Source: Crambe crambe (lineage: Eukaryota > Porifera > Demospongiae > Poecilosclerida > Crambeidae). Taken from it: 64,000 nt of DNA. How positions within the stretch are numbered: the stretch's first letter is position 1; the number at the start of each line of letters is the position of its first letter. Made by a program: the position numbers and the translations under genes. Below are positions 35,675 through 47,741 of this stretch, piece by piece. The notes beneath the pieces are model-generated. The model did not search any database. It had not been told where the DNA came from and saw only the letters and a list, made by a program, of their open reading frames with translations. The stretch is taken from contig OZ004596.1 in assembly GCA_963924555.1 (NCBI GenBank), forward strand, positions 5,900,139 to 5,964,138. The letters run 5' to 3'.

Positions 35675-38600
35675 CTGCAAGAAAACACAGCTGGTGAATA
35701 GCATAACAAATCCCTCCTCCCATGCACTTATACATAGGATGGAACTTTTAGCGACAAGTTGTGGTGGTGAGAGCAGTCCATTCTTATTGGCTATAAACAC
35801 ATAATCCTTGCAAAGACAGCAGTTGAATGCCCACCAAAATGAACACAAAAGGATCTGACAGTGCATTCAAGCTTCTTGACCAATTCAGCTAGATACTGTT
35901 CCCCCAAAGAACCCAAGTTGTGAGGGCAACCACTATCATTCAAACACCCAAGGTTTGTTATAAATCTGGGAGTCAGGATAGACAAACCAACCATAAAAAT
36001 CCATCAAAATATAATACATGTCCATAAGTACAATGGAATCTAATGGTTTGTGATGATAAAACTTATGCTTTGGTAAGCAAATCTTGAAACTGCTGTTCCA
36101 GGTGCAGGTACATATCCAAGGAGCAGCACTGTTTAAGCTAACTGAATCAACAGGATACTGGCTTGAAGGAACAAACCAATAGTCTCTCTCTCTTGCTCCT
36201 ATTAATGGATGTTCCCCACCCCCTTCATTAGACCCTTAAGGAGGGGGAAATTCATAACACTTTGGCACGACAAAAGAAAGAAAAAAGAACCGAATTGACT
36301 GAATTGGTTTTCAGGAGATTTGATACCTTCAATTAAGGGGCTTCTTCTCCATATGAGGCTAGGGCGGCAAGCTATAAGTGTTTGTACAACCAAAGGGTGG
36401 CAAAAGCTCTACTACGAGTTCTAGAAGCACCTTCATACACAGAGAGATCTACTGTATAGCCCAACACTGCAATCATCACTGTAATAACATTCCAGCAGAA
36501 ACTATAGAGAAACACAGGACACCTATCAAAGACAACTCTATACTTCAGTCCATTAGTTGAAATCAATATTAGCGAGAAGGAATGCCAAGTGAGAAGTCAC
36601 AGCAAGCGCAGTATCATCTTACTGCTACGTGGATCAGCTCTTCCAAACTGAGCTAAGATATCTCTCAAAACTAGTACATCCTGGCTAAGCATAAGACAAA
36701 CATAGGATTAACTCAGAGAGGCCGATCGGGAGATGGAATAAGTGCTATCAAGATTCCTCTACTAGCTGACAGATTAAAATGTTCTGTTGTCTATACTCAA
36801 CAAGTTGGTACTTAAAATATCTACTTAAAAAGCTTTTTAGTACTGATGTTTAATAAAACGGATCATTATGTCTGCTAAGGGCAAGTAGAAGTTTGACCAC
36901 AACAAATTCTCCACTCTAAAATGTCATTATGGAGAAAGAATGCAGCAATGCAATTAATCACAGCATCATTGTACATCTAGGAATGATGTAGCAATTAGAT
37001 TAAATTTGACTGTATTCCTAAATATAGTGTTGTATTGTATGACCAGTTCATCATTATTTTAGCCATAGGAGTTGCATACCAATAATGCCTACACCTATAG
37101 CACCTGGGAGACAATAGAGCAGCATTTCAACTCCACCTGATTAGAGGAATACCCTCATACAAGCAAGAGTCTCCTGGTATGATTATAACAGTACTCAAGA
37201 GCTGCAGATACCACTAGTCCATGACATCAGGTGACCTTTGTGTAAGATCAGCCTTCCCTATCTTCCTTCCTCTCTAGTAAAACTCACTCCTTCACTGTCT
37301 CCATCAATTGAAAACACCACTGCAAGCACACCTGCTTTGCAATTTGCACTGGATCCTGTCTATCTTCAGTCTGCTGATAATTACTCTAGTGATAGATAGT
37401 GAGCCCTCTCCCCTCCCTATAAGGCCCCAAGATCTACCACACTCTTGTCTGATAAAACAGATGATCAACATTAGGCATATCACTACAAACCATATGCTTC
37501 CTGATAACTCCATTCCTTACAATAAGAAATTGCAGATAATAATGAACCGGGGAGTTTTAGAATAACTGGATAGGTACTTTGAACTTTATATATATATCAC
37601 TTCTTGGCTATACCACACATCAGCTCCATGATCAGCTGCCATCCGATCACCATAGCAACCAAAATATAGCTTGGACCCACACAACTTTTTTCACTACTGA
37701 GTCAGAGTGAATAATTTAATAACCCAACTCAATTTAATTAGTGGCAGCGAGAGCAAGTGGATGGCACCAAGTCATCAAAACTGCTGCATTCTTTGTCATC
37801 TTTTCAGTGACAGTTTACATATCATAGCCAATCTTAAGGTGTCCAAAAAATATGCATTTCAATAGCTTCAAGTCCAATAGTTTCAGGTCAGTCGGGTAAA
37901 CAGTTAATTTAGTGGCATCACAAGGCAACTAATGATCCAACAACCAGATGCCATCTAGCCATGCAGTTACTGACACAAAGCCATGTCAACACCACCTATA
38001 GAGGTATCACACACCATGGAAACCTAGCAACTGCCACACAGAGACTTGCTTTCATATTTCATATTGGTTCCCACCAGTCTAAACCACCATCACACCAGAA
38101 GAATTGGTAGACATTTCACATCGGTATTTTGGGGGATAAGATAAGAAATGTTCCAGGAGTTGTATACTTGCCAGATGTAAACTAATCAAGTATGCTATGG
38201 CAAAGAACACCAACACTGAATGCTTAAATGTTATTTTACTTGCCACACATCATGGACCAGCCTGCATTCCCATTCATGAAACATAAACGTGATTCATCAT
38301 GTGCTGATGAATATTATTAACCCTCAAAATATGGGAAGGGAAAGAAATTGAGACGTATTCATAGTCTTGCAAAAGGTCTGCAGCTGCACTGCACTACACT
38401 GCAGGAGTACTGGTCCTGATTTTTTAGGGGGGCTATTTTGAGTCTCTAGATAATGGGTAAGGGCATTAGTGTATGCAGTCAACACAGGAGAATCAAATCT
38501 AGGGGTTTTGGGGCCACTAGACAGCCCCTACACAGCAAAGCACCTCCTGAATATTATTGCAAGGACAGTGCCTGTGCTATTGCAAGCATGTAGGAAAGTA

Positions 38601-38739
38601 AACCAAGACTGTAACTCCATTGTCAGAGGCACCTTTTTATACATATCAAGATAGCCAGGTATCTAATCCACTCCACTTAAACTAGCTAACTACAAGATAT
38701 ACAACGAGCATCATGACCAACCATACTATAATACCTTAC
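35675..38739. other. Intron or intergenic DNA upstream of the 35.6 kb exon
   Basis: About 3 kb without a recognisable exon; scattered short ORFs lack family motifs. If the exon at 38740..38970 belongs to the Gln/Ser-rich gene, this is its first intron. Confidence 0.35.
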
Positions 38740-38970
38740 TTGATGAAGCAGTATCAAAATATTTTTTACTCGATGGGTAGCTAGTTCTTCCTGCGTGTAG
38801 AGTCCGTTTCTCTTCGCAAGTCCTTCTATCAGAGCCTCTGTGTCACTGCTGAAACAAATGTAAACTGCTCTCTCACGCTGGAGACATAATTCTGCTATAA
38901 TTTTGACATCGACATGATCTCTAAAGATAAGAAAATGAGATTCATAGCGCACTAAGCGGTTTTTATCCAT
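38740..38970 (-). CDS. Candidate first coding exon, helical domain of unknown family
   Basis: ATG 38970 opens 77 codons (MDKNRLVRYESHFLIF...) and ends exactly at a strong donor CAA/GTAAGG in phase 0. The next phase-0 acceptor seen downstream on this strand is the exon at 32838 of the Gln/Ser-rich gene. The peptide is rich in predicted helices (DVKIIAELCLQRERAVYI, LIEGLAKRNGLYTQEELATH, VKNILILLHQ). The last segments vaguely resemble death-fold (CARD-like) helices, but this is weak. It could also start an independent gene. Confidence 0.4.
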
Positions 38971-39139
38971 TTATCCGTATACGAAAATATTTCTTAAAAC
39001 TGCAAAGTTATTATAATTCTTGAACACACAAAAATTCTACCTAAAAGTTTATATTCACATGCTTATCATGTGCCACATATCAATACAAGTATTTCTAGCA
39101 CAACTATAAAAATCACAAGTCATATTATGATAGTGATGT

Positions 39140-40350
39140 TTATTTTCCAGGCCCTGATAGAGACTTGTCCATAAACCTTCTCTTGGTAAAACAGATCCAC
39201 CACTGTGTGCCGTGAAAGAGGTAATATTAGTAAAATACTGATAAATCATAATTACCTTGCTGGGTTTATCATCACTGCCAAAAACCCTTTCAACAAGACG
39301 TTGTCCCATCTCCTGACGCATCTGAGTAAAATACTGGCGCATTTGATCTAAAAAAGAAAGAAGTAAATAAAAACAGAGATCTGTAGCAGTCCTAATTTCT
39401 CACCTGATTCTCCCCTGTTGGCTGGTTTGGCCATAAAGTTATTAAGGGGAAAACCCTTGTCTCCTGGGAGGTCAAAACTCGAAACTGCTAAAGTGGCCAG
39501 TGACTTTTGAGCTTCATTCTTATTGGGACACTGAAGTGTACAAAAAACAATGCTTACAGATTCTTGAAGAGATACAAAATCCTCACTCTTTGCAGCTTCT
39601 TGAGACACTCGCTGATATATAATGTGAGGTAAATGAGTACTCTGTCTGCTGGTCCCTGTCATGTGATAGTCATGTGATACAGCATGCAAATTGTATACAG
39701 ATATGTACTCACTTTAACTTCATAACTTTTGAAGAAAACATTTGCCTTGAAGTAGTAAAGTGCTTCATCAATAATATCTTGGTCATCATCTGAAATTTTG
39801 GTAAGGGTCATCAAAGTTAAAAAAATCATATACATACGTGTGTGTACGTACTGCACTGCACTGTACAATTAACACACACACAGAGACCTAAGACTACTGG
39901 CCACTTGTCACCATTTCCAAGGCTACTATTAATTCATAATGCATTATAGAGCATTGCACATGCCTGATGAGTTCAATCAAAGGACCAATCAAAATTCAAT
40001 TTCTAGCTACGAGGAAAGAATAGTGGACATCATGCCAAATGTTCAAACCTTACTGATTGTTAGAGGTTATATTAAAGTATATTTACTTGTCTTGGAGGCA
40101 GGACCCTTGAATTGTGTCCTTAGGGGGAGTAGTGCCATGTTCCCCAGTTGACGACCACTGTCTGAATTGAACTGTGAGTGGTAGGCCTATGGGATGATGA
40201 TCATCACGTTAATAATAGCCAGCCACTATACAGTCTAAAATAGCTATCAAGTAGAGCTAGGCAGCTTTATAGTTCAAAGTGTGGCTTATTAAAGAATTTA
40301 GGCCTAGCCAGACGATATTCCTGCTCTCAACCTATTTTACTTACTGGCAT
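39140..40350 (-). CDS. ARPC3: ARPC3, p21 subunit of the Arp2/3 complex
   Basis: Seven coding exons with consistent phases: 40345..40350, 40087..40186, 39713..39789, 39587..39655, 39404..39530, 39256..39347 and 39140..39202, giving 177 aa (human 178). The first exon encodes only Met-Pro. Then come [100 protein letters not shown], and the C-terminal [20 protein letters not shown]. Every block aligns with the human protein. Role: a structural subunit of the seven-protein actin nucleator. Head-to-head with the adiponectin receptor gene, 248 bp between start codons. Confidence 0.95.
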
Positions 40351-40598
40351 TGTGCTTTTTGATAGATTACCAAGCAATCTCCAACTCTTCTTCCTCTCTT
40401 TTTGAGCACTTTTGACCCTTTGCCAAATTTGGTAACAATTCCAGTGTTCACGTGAGCATTGTTATTTGCTGATTCAGCATAAAGTTAGAAAATCGCGTGG
40501 TTTTAGGTTTCTGGACTCTCGGTCCCGTGCTCAGTAGTCTGCTGGGCGCATCGAAGAAGACTAATCTGAATATCATCACGGTGTGTAACTAGAAGATC
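40351..40598. promoter_or_regulatory. ARPC3 / adiponectin-receptor bidirectional promoter
   Basis: 248 bp between divergent ATGs; it must hold both 5' UTRs and promoters. No clear TATA box or palindromic site was seen. Confidence 0.45.
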
Positions 40599-41627
40599 AT
40601 GGACAAGGACGCTCTTACCGATCTTCATCATCGCACAGGAACCGACACGCAAAAGAAGGCAATGTCTCGTTCTGCTCGAGATACCTCTCAACCTCTCCTT
40701 GAAAAGAAGCTGAAAGCTATCACTAACCTTGCTTGGAAAATCATTCCTTTCCACGCCCTTCCGGAGTGGCTCAGAGATAATGAGTTTATTCAAGGGAGTT
40801 ACAGACCTCCTATGTTCTCTTTCAGGGGTTGTTTTAAGAGCATGTTTCGATTGCACAACGAAACTTGGAACATCTGGACTCACTTGGTTGGCTTTCTCTT
40901 TTTCGTGGTGCTGGTAGCTGGTGTGTACATCTTTGGTGACTACATTACGGGAATGTTTGAGGATATTCAAATCCACACTCTACCCTGGGATGCACAATTA
41001 ATGCTCTCACTGTTCTTTGGTGGAGCGATATTCTGCTTGCTGTGTTCGACTCTCTTCCACACAGTTCATAATCACTCAGAGCAAATCCACTGGGTCTTCA
41101 GTCGACTGGATTACTCCGGCATAGCACTGCTGATCACTGGTTCAAGCATTCCAGCCTACTACTACGGTTTTTACTGCACTTGGATACCAAGGTACTTTCA
41201 CATATCTCTGCTGATAATCCTCTGCATAGGTTGTGTTGGTATCAGCATGTGGAGCAAGTTTGATAAGCCCCAGTACCGTGTGCTCCGATTCTTGGTATTT
41301 GTTCTCTTTGGATTGTATGGCGCCATACCCTTTGTCCACATCTTTTTACGAGAGGGTTATGCTCATGCTAGCAATGCATATGCCCTCTGGGGGATCGTCA
41401 CCATGGCTGCTATCTACATTGGAGGTGGGATTCTGTATGCATTCAGGATTCCCGAGCGTTTTTATCCAGGGATGTTTGACGTTTGGGCAAGCAGTCATCA
41501 GCTTTTTCATGTGTGTGTTATAACGGCAGCATTGGTCCACTACGATGCTTTACTGAGTATGATAAAGTACAGGCTTGATGTTGGCAGCTGCATGAATACG
41601 TTGCCAATTGAACTACTAACTGTATAA
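40599..41627 (+). CDS. Adiponectin receptor-like PAQR seven-helix protein
   Basis: Single exon, ATG 40599, 342 aa. The cytoplasmic N-terminus leads to HALPEWLRDNEFIQGSYRPP, FRGCFKSMFRLHNETWNIWT and seven hydrophobic helices. The zinc and ceramidase-type residues are in place: STLFHTVHNHSE (first His), RLDYSGIALLITGS (Asp), and SHQLFHVCVI (paired His near the end); RIPERFYPGMFDVW is the conserved loop. This matches ADIPOR1/2 (PAQR1/2) rather than the progestin-receptor branch. Family role: seven-pass receptor with inverted topology and zinc-dependent ceramidase activity. Because the ADIPOR1/2 split is younger, no numbered symbol is given. Confidence 0.93.
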   Translation: MDKDALTDLHHRTGTDTQKKAMSRSARDTSQPLLEKKLKAITNLAWKIIPFHALPEWLRDNEFIQGSYRPPMFSFRGCFKSMFRLHNETWNIWTHLVGFLFFVVLVAGVYIFGDYITGMFEDIQIHTLPWDAQLMLSLFFGGAIFCLLCSTLFHTVHNHSEQIHWVFSRLDYSGIALLITGSSIPAYYYGFYCTWIPRYFHISLLIILCIGCVGISMWSKFDKPQYRVLRFLVFVLFGLYGAIPFVHIFLREGYAHASNAYALWGIVTMAAIYIGGGILYAFRIPERFYPGMFDVWASSHQLFHVCVITAALVHYDALLSMIKYRLDVGSCMNTLPIELLTV

Positions 41628-41905
41628 ATAATAATAGTCATTTTTCACATAACATCACACAGATGCACAAACAAATTTTTATTTTCTCATGAAGATTCAG
41701 TAATTTATATCATTGTTGACACCTCATCTTTGATTAAATACTCTGTTTTTGTGTAACTTTAACAATCACTATTATATTATGATGCACAATATGATGCACA
41801 AGGCACATGAAAGAAAAATAATTATTGTTATTCTAATAAATAATTTAAACTAGTGTCAACAATCCCATCAGTCGAGAAATCTCCTATTAAGGTATGAAAA
41901 TGATC

Positions 41906-44900
41906 TTAACTCCACACATCTTGAAGGTATCGTCCCCTCTTCTGCAGCTTCTTGATGTACTCGGCAGCTGCCTGATTGTCCATGCTCCCATTCTTCTCCA
42001 GAATCTTGAGCAGTGTTCCCTGCACGTCTCGGGCCATGTTCCGTGCATCCCTGGGAAAGGAAAAAGGAAGCACAAAGAGAAAGCCATGTTGAAACTGTTG
42101 AGACAGTGGGTAGGAGGAGGTCACCACTCACCCACAGACATAGAAATAAGCCTGACTCTCTAAGAGCTTGAAAACCTCCTCCCCTTGGTCTTCCATCAAA
42201 TGTTGGACATAGATTTTCTTCTCCTGATCTCTAGAGAAGGCCACGTGGAGTGCACTCAACACTCCTTCTTCCCTGTACCCTTCCATTTCTTCCTGGTAGA
42301 TGTAGTCCTCCATTTTATGACGACAACCAAAGAAGAGAACGGTAGATCCAAGTTCTTTCTCTGTGTGTGCAAATAAATCCCCTCAAATCCATGGAATATG
42401 GCAAGCAATATAGTGTTGTGAATGCATATGAGTTTGTACTGAAACACCCTACGAGGCTACAGCTGCCCTATGAGGCTACAGCTGCCCTAGAGACTACAGC
42501 TTCCCTACGAGACTACAGCTGCCCTATGAGGCTACAGCTTCCCTACGGAGACTACAGCTGCCCTATGAGGCTACAGCTGCCCTAGAGACTACAGCTTCCC
42601 TACGAGACTACAGCTGCCCAACTAGACTACAGCCCTTACTTGTATCCTTGATGTATTTCCTTTCCTGTATGAATCCTCGAAACGGTGCCAATCCCGTTCC
42701 GGGTCCAACCATGATAACTGGGCAGGTAGATCGGTATGGGAGCCTGAGGCTGGAATGCCGGATAAATATGGGAACACGAGGGAGAGAGCCTGAGAGGGGG
42801 AGGGGGAGGGGAGGGAAAGTTTTAGTCCAACTGAAATAGGAGATGCGATGATCTTCCTTGTTATAATACTTACTTACCATCAGAATCACAACTTTGCTGT
42901 TGGAGTCTTTTTAGCCATGAAGTGGTGACGCCTCTATTTGTGCGCCCTGTACGTGTCTCATACTCCACCAGTACTGCCGTAATGTGCACAGAGTTCGGGT
43001 ATAGCTGAGGGAAGATATGGCTTTATCAAGATGAAAGCACTGCATGCTTACAATACCATGTATATGTAGACATAATGCCTCATTTCTATGACTGTGTTAC
43101 ATTCCTGACAATAATACAGACGATCAAAAGAAAGTGCTGTAACTACTTGTAAGGGAATTTTCAGCTCTCAATGGCAATGATACTACATCCAGCTGGTAAT
43201 GGTTTTGTCACTACTGAGGACTGACCTTAGGAGAGGAGGAGATGGAGTAATATCTAGCCTGCAGACGAGGAAGAAGTTCTAAGAGGTAGTCCAGGGGAGG
43301 TTTGAAGGAAGGAAGGTCTTCTAAGACGTGAACAATCGTCCGCTTATCCTTGATTATCCACTCGCTGTATTCCCGCTAAATACACATACAAAAAAAACGC
43401 CACCAATCAATCACTATAATGTTATGCCTTCTCACAAAGATCAACATGACAATTAGTTGGCAGTAACACAATCTAAACACACTGTATCAATATACATGAT
43501 ACACATACTTTTCCTTCTTCAGTTGCCGAGGTGATTTTTAGGAGGAAATCTTTGTGGGCGGGATCAGAGGCATAGTCTGCCAACTCCCTTAGGACATTTG
43601 TCCGAGGGGAGGAGGTGATGTCCACGTAGTGAGAGAGGGCTGTAAAGTAGGTGGTAGGGCAGGGAAATGGATGCTTCTTGGAGGCGTGCTCTAAAAAAGG
43701 GGAAAAGATGAGATAGTAAACATTTCCCCTCAATCTGTCACGATTGCACCTACCATCCATGTTAGTCAAGGTGATGACAGTGTCCAGGTCTGTCTCTAGA
43801 AGTTCTCCAATTCTCTTCACAAGTTGGAGGTTGTTTTGGGGGAATATTGCCACGTGGTCTCCGGCAGTGTAACTTAACTTGCTGCCAGTGATGTCCATCT
43901 CCACATGCATACAGGACCTATCTCCCCCCTGGTGCAGCTCCCGGATGACATTCAATCTCGACAGGAAAGGGTTCTTGGCATTGTAAGGCCTGTCAGAACA
44001 TGAATGCAATAATTATCACAGTACATTGGATAGGAGGCAGCCATCATTACAGGCAGAGCCTCTGTTATGTAGAGGGTGGGCTCTATTTAGAGTTTAGAAT
44101 GACAATCGACTCTAAGCTCACATTTCAGTTGTGGTCACAAAGAGTAAATATGTGAAACGTAATATTACTACCCATCAGTTTCTTCTTTCAGCAATCGATT
44201 CATAGTGGGTGGGGATGTCAGACCACCCTTAAAATTAAGGTATTTATCATGATAGGTATTCAACCCCACCCCTCTCATTCTCTTACGGTTTCTGGTTCTC
44301 GTAGGTGCCTAGCCTGTGGGGCTCCCCAGAAAAAATCCTCTCAGGAGGGATGTCATTTTCTACAGTTAGTGCATACTCCCTCATGACACTAGTGTCCTGT
44401 GAGCCTTCAACACCAAGCTTCTGACACACACTGGGCCACAGGCTCTCTTTCCAAGTCACAAAGTCCTCCTCAATGCTGAAAATAAGAGAAGAATGATTTG
44501 GTTAGCAAAAGGAGAATCTAGGCTGGGACTTACTTTCCATCATCATCTCCCTCTCCTCTTGTGAAGATACGCTCCGCTCCCAATTCTTCTAACTTCTTGT
44601 CCACAAACCTCCCCATGGAGTTGTAATGTTCATACGTCTTATTGCCAAGGCCAAATACCACGTAACTAGGAATAGAGGTTACCAAGAAACAGTGAGTCTT
44701 GGAAGAGGAGTTGGGATCGAACTATCAAGGTCCGTGCTTACTTCAGTCCAGACAGGTTTGTGCCACCTTCTTCCAGCCAGCTGTTGAGCTCCTGAGCATT
44801 GTCAGTGGGGTCTCCCTCACCGTAAGTGGCCACACAGAAGATGGCCAGGCTGTTCTCAATCTCGCACGCCATCTTGGCCAAGTCATCCCAGTCTGTCACC

Positions 44901-45682
44901 TCTTCAGGGTCAAAGGTCATGGCAGGGAGTCCATACCTGGTGGCTTCTTTGGCAAGACGAGTAGCAAACTCCTCAGCAGTACCAGTCTGGGACCCGTAAA
45001 ATATCACCACATTCTTACTCTGAGGTAAAAAGGTGAAGAGTTGGTAAAAGCTCGATTAAAGGTAATAGGTCAGTAGTTGTGAACATGAAAACTGCTATAC
45101 ATGCAATGTATTGGCTAGCACAATTATGCTTCCTGTGGTAAGCCTTAATATATCCTGAATGATGAAATAGTCATAGCACATTACAATAGTTGACCTTTGA
45201 ACTTGAAGGGATCTACTGGCTTCACCCACACATTGGTTTACATCATGAATATTGTTATACATAATGCAACTATGGCCCAGCTCCCACAGCATAGAAACTT
45301 CCTATTCATGAAAGAATAGCAGTTTAAGTGTAACTTACTCTAGCTTTCATTTTTGAGAGGAAGCTTCCTCCAAGGCCATCAGGTCCACCAGTCACTGGGC
45401 GACCAAGGTTGACACTACACAAAAAAGAGAGAGAAGCTCAGTGATCAACTGGCACTCACATTAGTTCTAGCTATCTGTACTAATCTCTCATTTTAAACAT
45501 TACGTTGAGAGCACTGAGAGCTTTCTTATACTCTCCCGTTCTTCGGATTTCTTCCTGAATTTCAGGATCAGAAAGGCCACAATGGCTAGTACCCCTACTA
45601 TGACCACCACGTCAAGAAAAATCTCCATGATTCCACTCCCCGCTTCAGTTTCACCTTCTATTACTACTACTTCTTCCGACAT
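41906..45682 (-). CDS. POR: POR, NADPH-cytochrome P450 oxidoreductase
   Basis: Multi-exon. Start ATG 45682; the N-terminal membrane anchor is [20 protein letters not shown]. The FMN/flavodoxin domain has [19 protein letters not shown] and [20 protein letters not shown]. The FAD domain has [31 protein letters not shown], and [11 protein letters not shown] (the RxYS flavin motif). The NADPH domain has [16 protein letters not shown] and, in the final exons, [10 protein letters not shown]. The C-terminus GRYLQDVWS ends in the aromatic Trp-Ser that stacks on FAD. Role: ER electron donor to P450s, haem oxygenase and others. An intron contains a minisatellite (42451-42636). Head-to-head with TYW1, which also begins with a flavodoxin domain. 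Confidence 0.95.
42451..42636. repeat. Minisatellite of about 19-bp CTACAGCTGCCC units in a POR intron
   Basis: Ten degenerate head-to-tail units built on CTACAGCTGCCCTATGAGG and CTACAGCTTCCCTACGAGA. The two variants alternate, which suggests a higher-order pattern. Six copies carry CAGCTG. Confidence 0.9.
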
Positions 45683-45807
45683 GATTGCTAATGATGGAAG
45701 TGATGCAGCTCGGTTCTTTAATAGTTGACAATTTCTAATTAGAGCGCATTTCCCTATGACCTTTGTACTTGTGACCTTTTGAAAGCCACGTGGGTCCGGG
45801 TGCAGGT
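45683..45807. promoter_or_regulatory. POR/TYW1 bidirectional promoter with CACGTG
   Basis: 125 bp between start codons, with a palindromic CACGTG at 45787-45792 (CCACGTGGGT), 16 bp before the TYW1 ATG. TGACCTTTG and TGACCTTTTG repeats just upstream resemble nuclear-receptor half sites. Confidence 0.5.
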
Positions 45808-47590
45808 ATGGACCTGGCGTTGTTGTATTCTTGGACTAGTCTGTCAGCTTTGACAATTACTGTACTTCTAGTGGTTGCAGCTACGGTGTATTTAGTCCTG
45901 AGTTATTTGGGAGGAGGAAAAAAGGAGAAAGGCTTACAAAAGCAAGTAAGAAAAGTGATACCTGGAACCCCTTACCTATTTTCTAGCTAGCTTTTGTCTT
46001 TGCAGAGCCCTCCTACTGGAGTAGAAGAGGTTCCTCCCACAGTACCACATGCATATTGCCTGAAACTATTCTATGGGACTCAGACTGGCACTGCCAAACT
46101 GTTTGCAGAGCAGCTGGCCTCTGAGGCTGAAGGAAGGGGAATTGAAGTAGTCGTCACTAACCTGAAAGACTGTGACCCTGAAGACACCCTTATACAGGAG
46201 GTAATTATAAGCCTAGCATAGTGACTTACCCCTCCTTGGGTATGTGGTAGTAATTCTCACATGTTTGACAATGTTTCTATCACCAGTGTTTAGTTGGTGG
46301 GTGTATCAGTGTGTTTCTCGTTTCCACCTACACCGATGGAACTCCACCTGAATCTGCCAAGTGGTTTTGCCAGTGGGTGTCCGAGGCTGTGGATGATTTC
46401 CGTGTTCAAAAATCCCTCCTCTCAGAGCTCAAATTTACTGTTTTTGCCCTGGGGAATTCCCTCTATGCTAATCACTATAACACTGTTGGCAAACATCTCT
46501 TCGATGGGCTCCACAGACTGTCTGGAAGTTCTGTATACCCACTTGGACTAGGAGACCAAAATGTTGCAGAGAGTACTCATGGAGGTGATTTGGGGTACTA
46601 TATATACAGTGTGGATGGGCTCGATTAATGTTTTATTTTTGTTTTTTCTTATACTATCTGTTCCACTTAGGTATCGAAGAAGACTTTACTTCATGGAAAA
46701 ATGGCTTTGTACAAGATATCTTCCCAGTTTTGTGTGGAGAAAGACCTCTTTCCAGTGTTGGTGATGAGAAACCCTCATCGTTGTGTGGATGTGGTAGGGA
46801 ACCAAAACAAGACTGCTGCCAGGCAACCAAGACAACCACTACACAACCTCAAAGTCAAGAAGATGATGTAAGTTATTAGGGGAGAAAGTGACCTTCAATG
46901 TTGTGGGTCAGCTGACTTGAAGTCTTTTCTTCTTTCTTTAAGGTTCTTTATGAGAGCTCTAGTGATGAAGAGGAAGAGGAAGAGGAGGGATCAAAGAAAG
47001 GGGGAAGTCCTGGCTCAACAGATGGGTTGATGGACTTGGAAGATATAGGGGGTGTGGTCAGTAAAATGAAATCAGCCAAGCAGCGTCGTTTGGAAGAAGA
47101 AGCGGCTATCAAGAGTGGGAAGATGGAGCCGAGGGAAATGGTGACACCAATGCTCCGTAAAGCCCTGTCTAAGCAAGGTGGGTATAGTCCAATGAGATTA
47201 GCCACTACAGGTTTAGGAAAATCCTCAGATTGCTTACTCATGAATGTTATTGTAGGATATCGTGTTGTGGGGTCTCATTCTGGAGTTAAACTATGTCGTT
47301 GGACCAAGTCCATGCTTAGGGGCCGTGGTGGTTGCTACAAGCATACTTTCTATGGGATTGAGAGTCACCGTTGCATGGAGACCACACCCAGCCTGGCGTG
47401 TGCTAACAAATGTGTCTTCTGCTGGAGGTAAATGAATTTTGTGCCAGCTCCCTCTAGGCCACTCCCCTCTCTCTCTGCAGGCACCACACTAACCCAGTGG
47501 GTACAGAGTGGCGCTGGAAGATGGATGACCCCCAGACCATCCTGGAAGGAGCCCTTGAGAATCACTACCAGATGGTCAAGCAGTTCAAAG
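45808..47590 (+). CDS. TYW1: TYW1, 4-demethylwyosine synthase (3' half missing from window)
   Basis: ATG 45808 (a GTG at 45790 is upstream) starts with a membrane-anchor-like segment (LTITVLLVVAATVYLVLSYL). The flavodoxin domain has LKLFYGTQTGTAKLFAEQ, FLVSTYTDGTPPESAKWFCQ, and ALGNSLYANHYN. After an acidic linker (SSSDEEEEEEEGSKKG) the radical-SAM part begins: CYKHTFYGIESHRCMETTPS and the cluster motif CANKCVFCWR (CxxxCxxC), continuing in the next exon with HHTNPVGTEWRWKMDDPQ and ending QMVKQFK at the donor 47590/GTACAT. The remaining roughly 300 residues of the TIM-barrel (WYB-specific C-terminus) are not found before or among the OAS genes. Role: second step of wybutosine synthesis on tRNA-Phe. 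Confidence 0.9.
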
Positions 47591-47639
47591 GTACATATTG
47601 AGCTAAAGTAGCCCTTGCCTTACCAATATAATATGTACA

Positions 47640-47741
47640 TTAACAAAACGATAGGTAAATTAATTAACTCAACAATAACTGAAAGGTGCATTAACAAAAC
47701 GATAGGTAAATTAATTAACTCAACAATAACTGAAAGGTACA
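47640..47741. repeat. Tandem duplication, 2 x about 51 bp, in the TYW1/OAS-A spacer
   Basis: Two nearly identical copies of TTAACAAAACGATAGGTAAA followed by TTAATTAACTCAACAATAAC. The following about 60 bp recur downstream of OAS-F (56440-56540), showing that the 3' flank was duplicated with the gene. Confidence 0.85.

Noticed and set aside
38740-38970. Last exon of ARPC3
   Set aside because: The true last ARPC3 exon ([10 protein letters not shown]...) was found at 39140-39202, so this exon belongs to something else.
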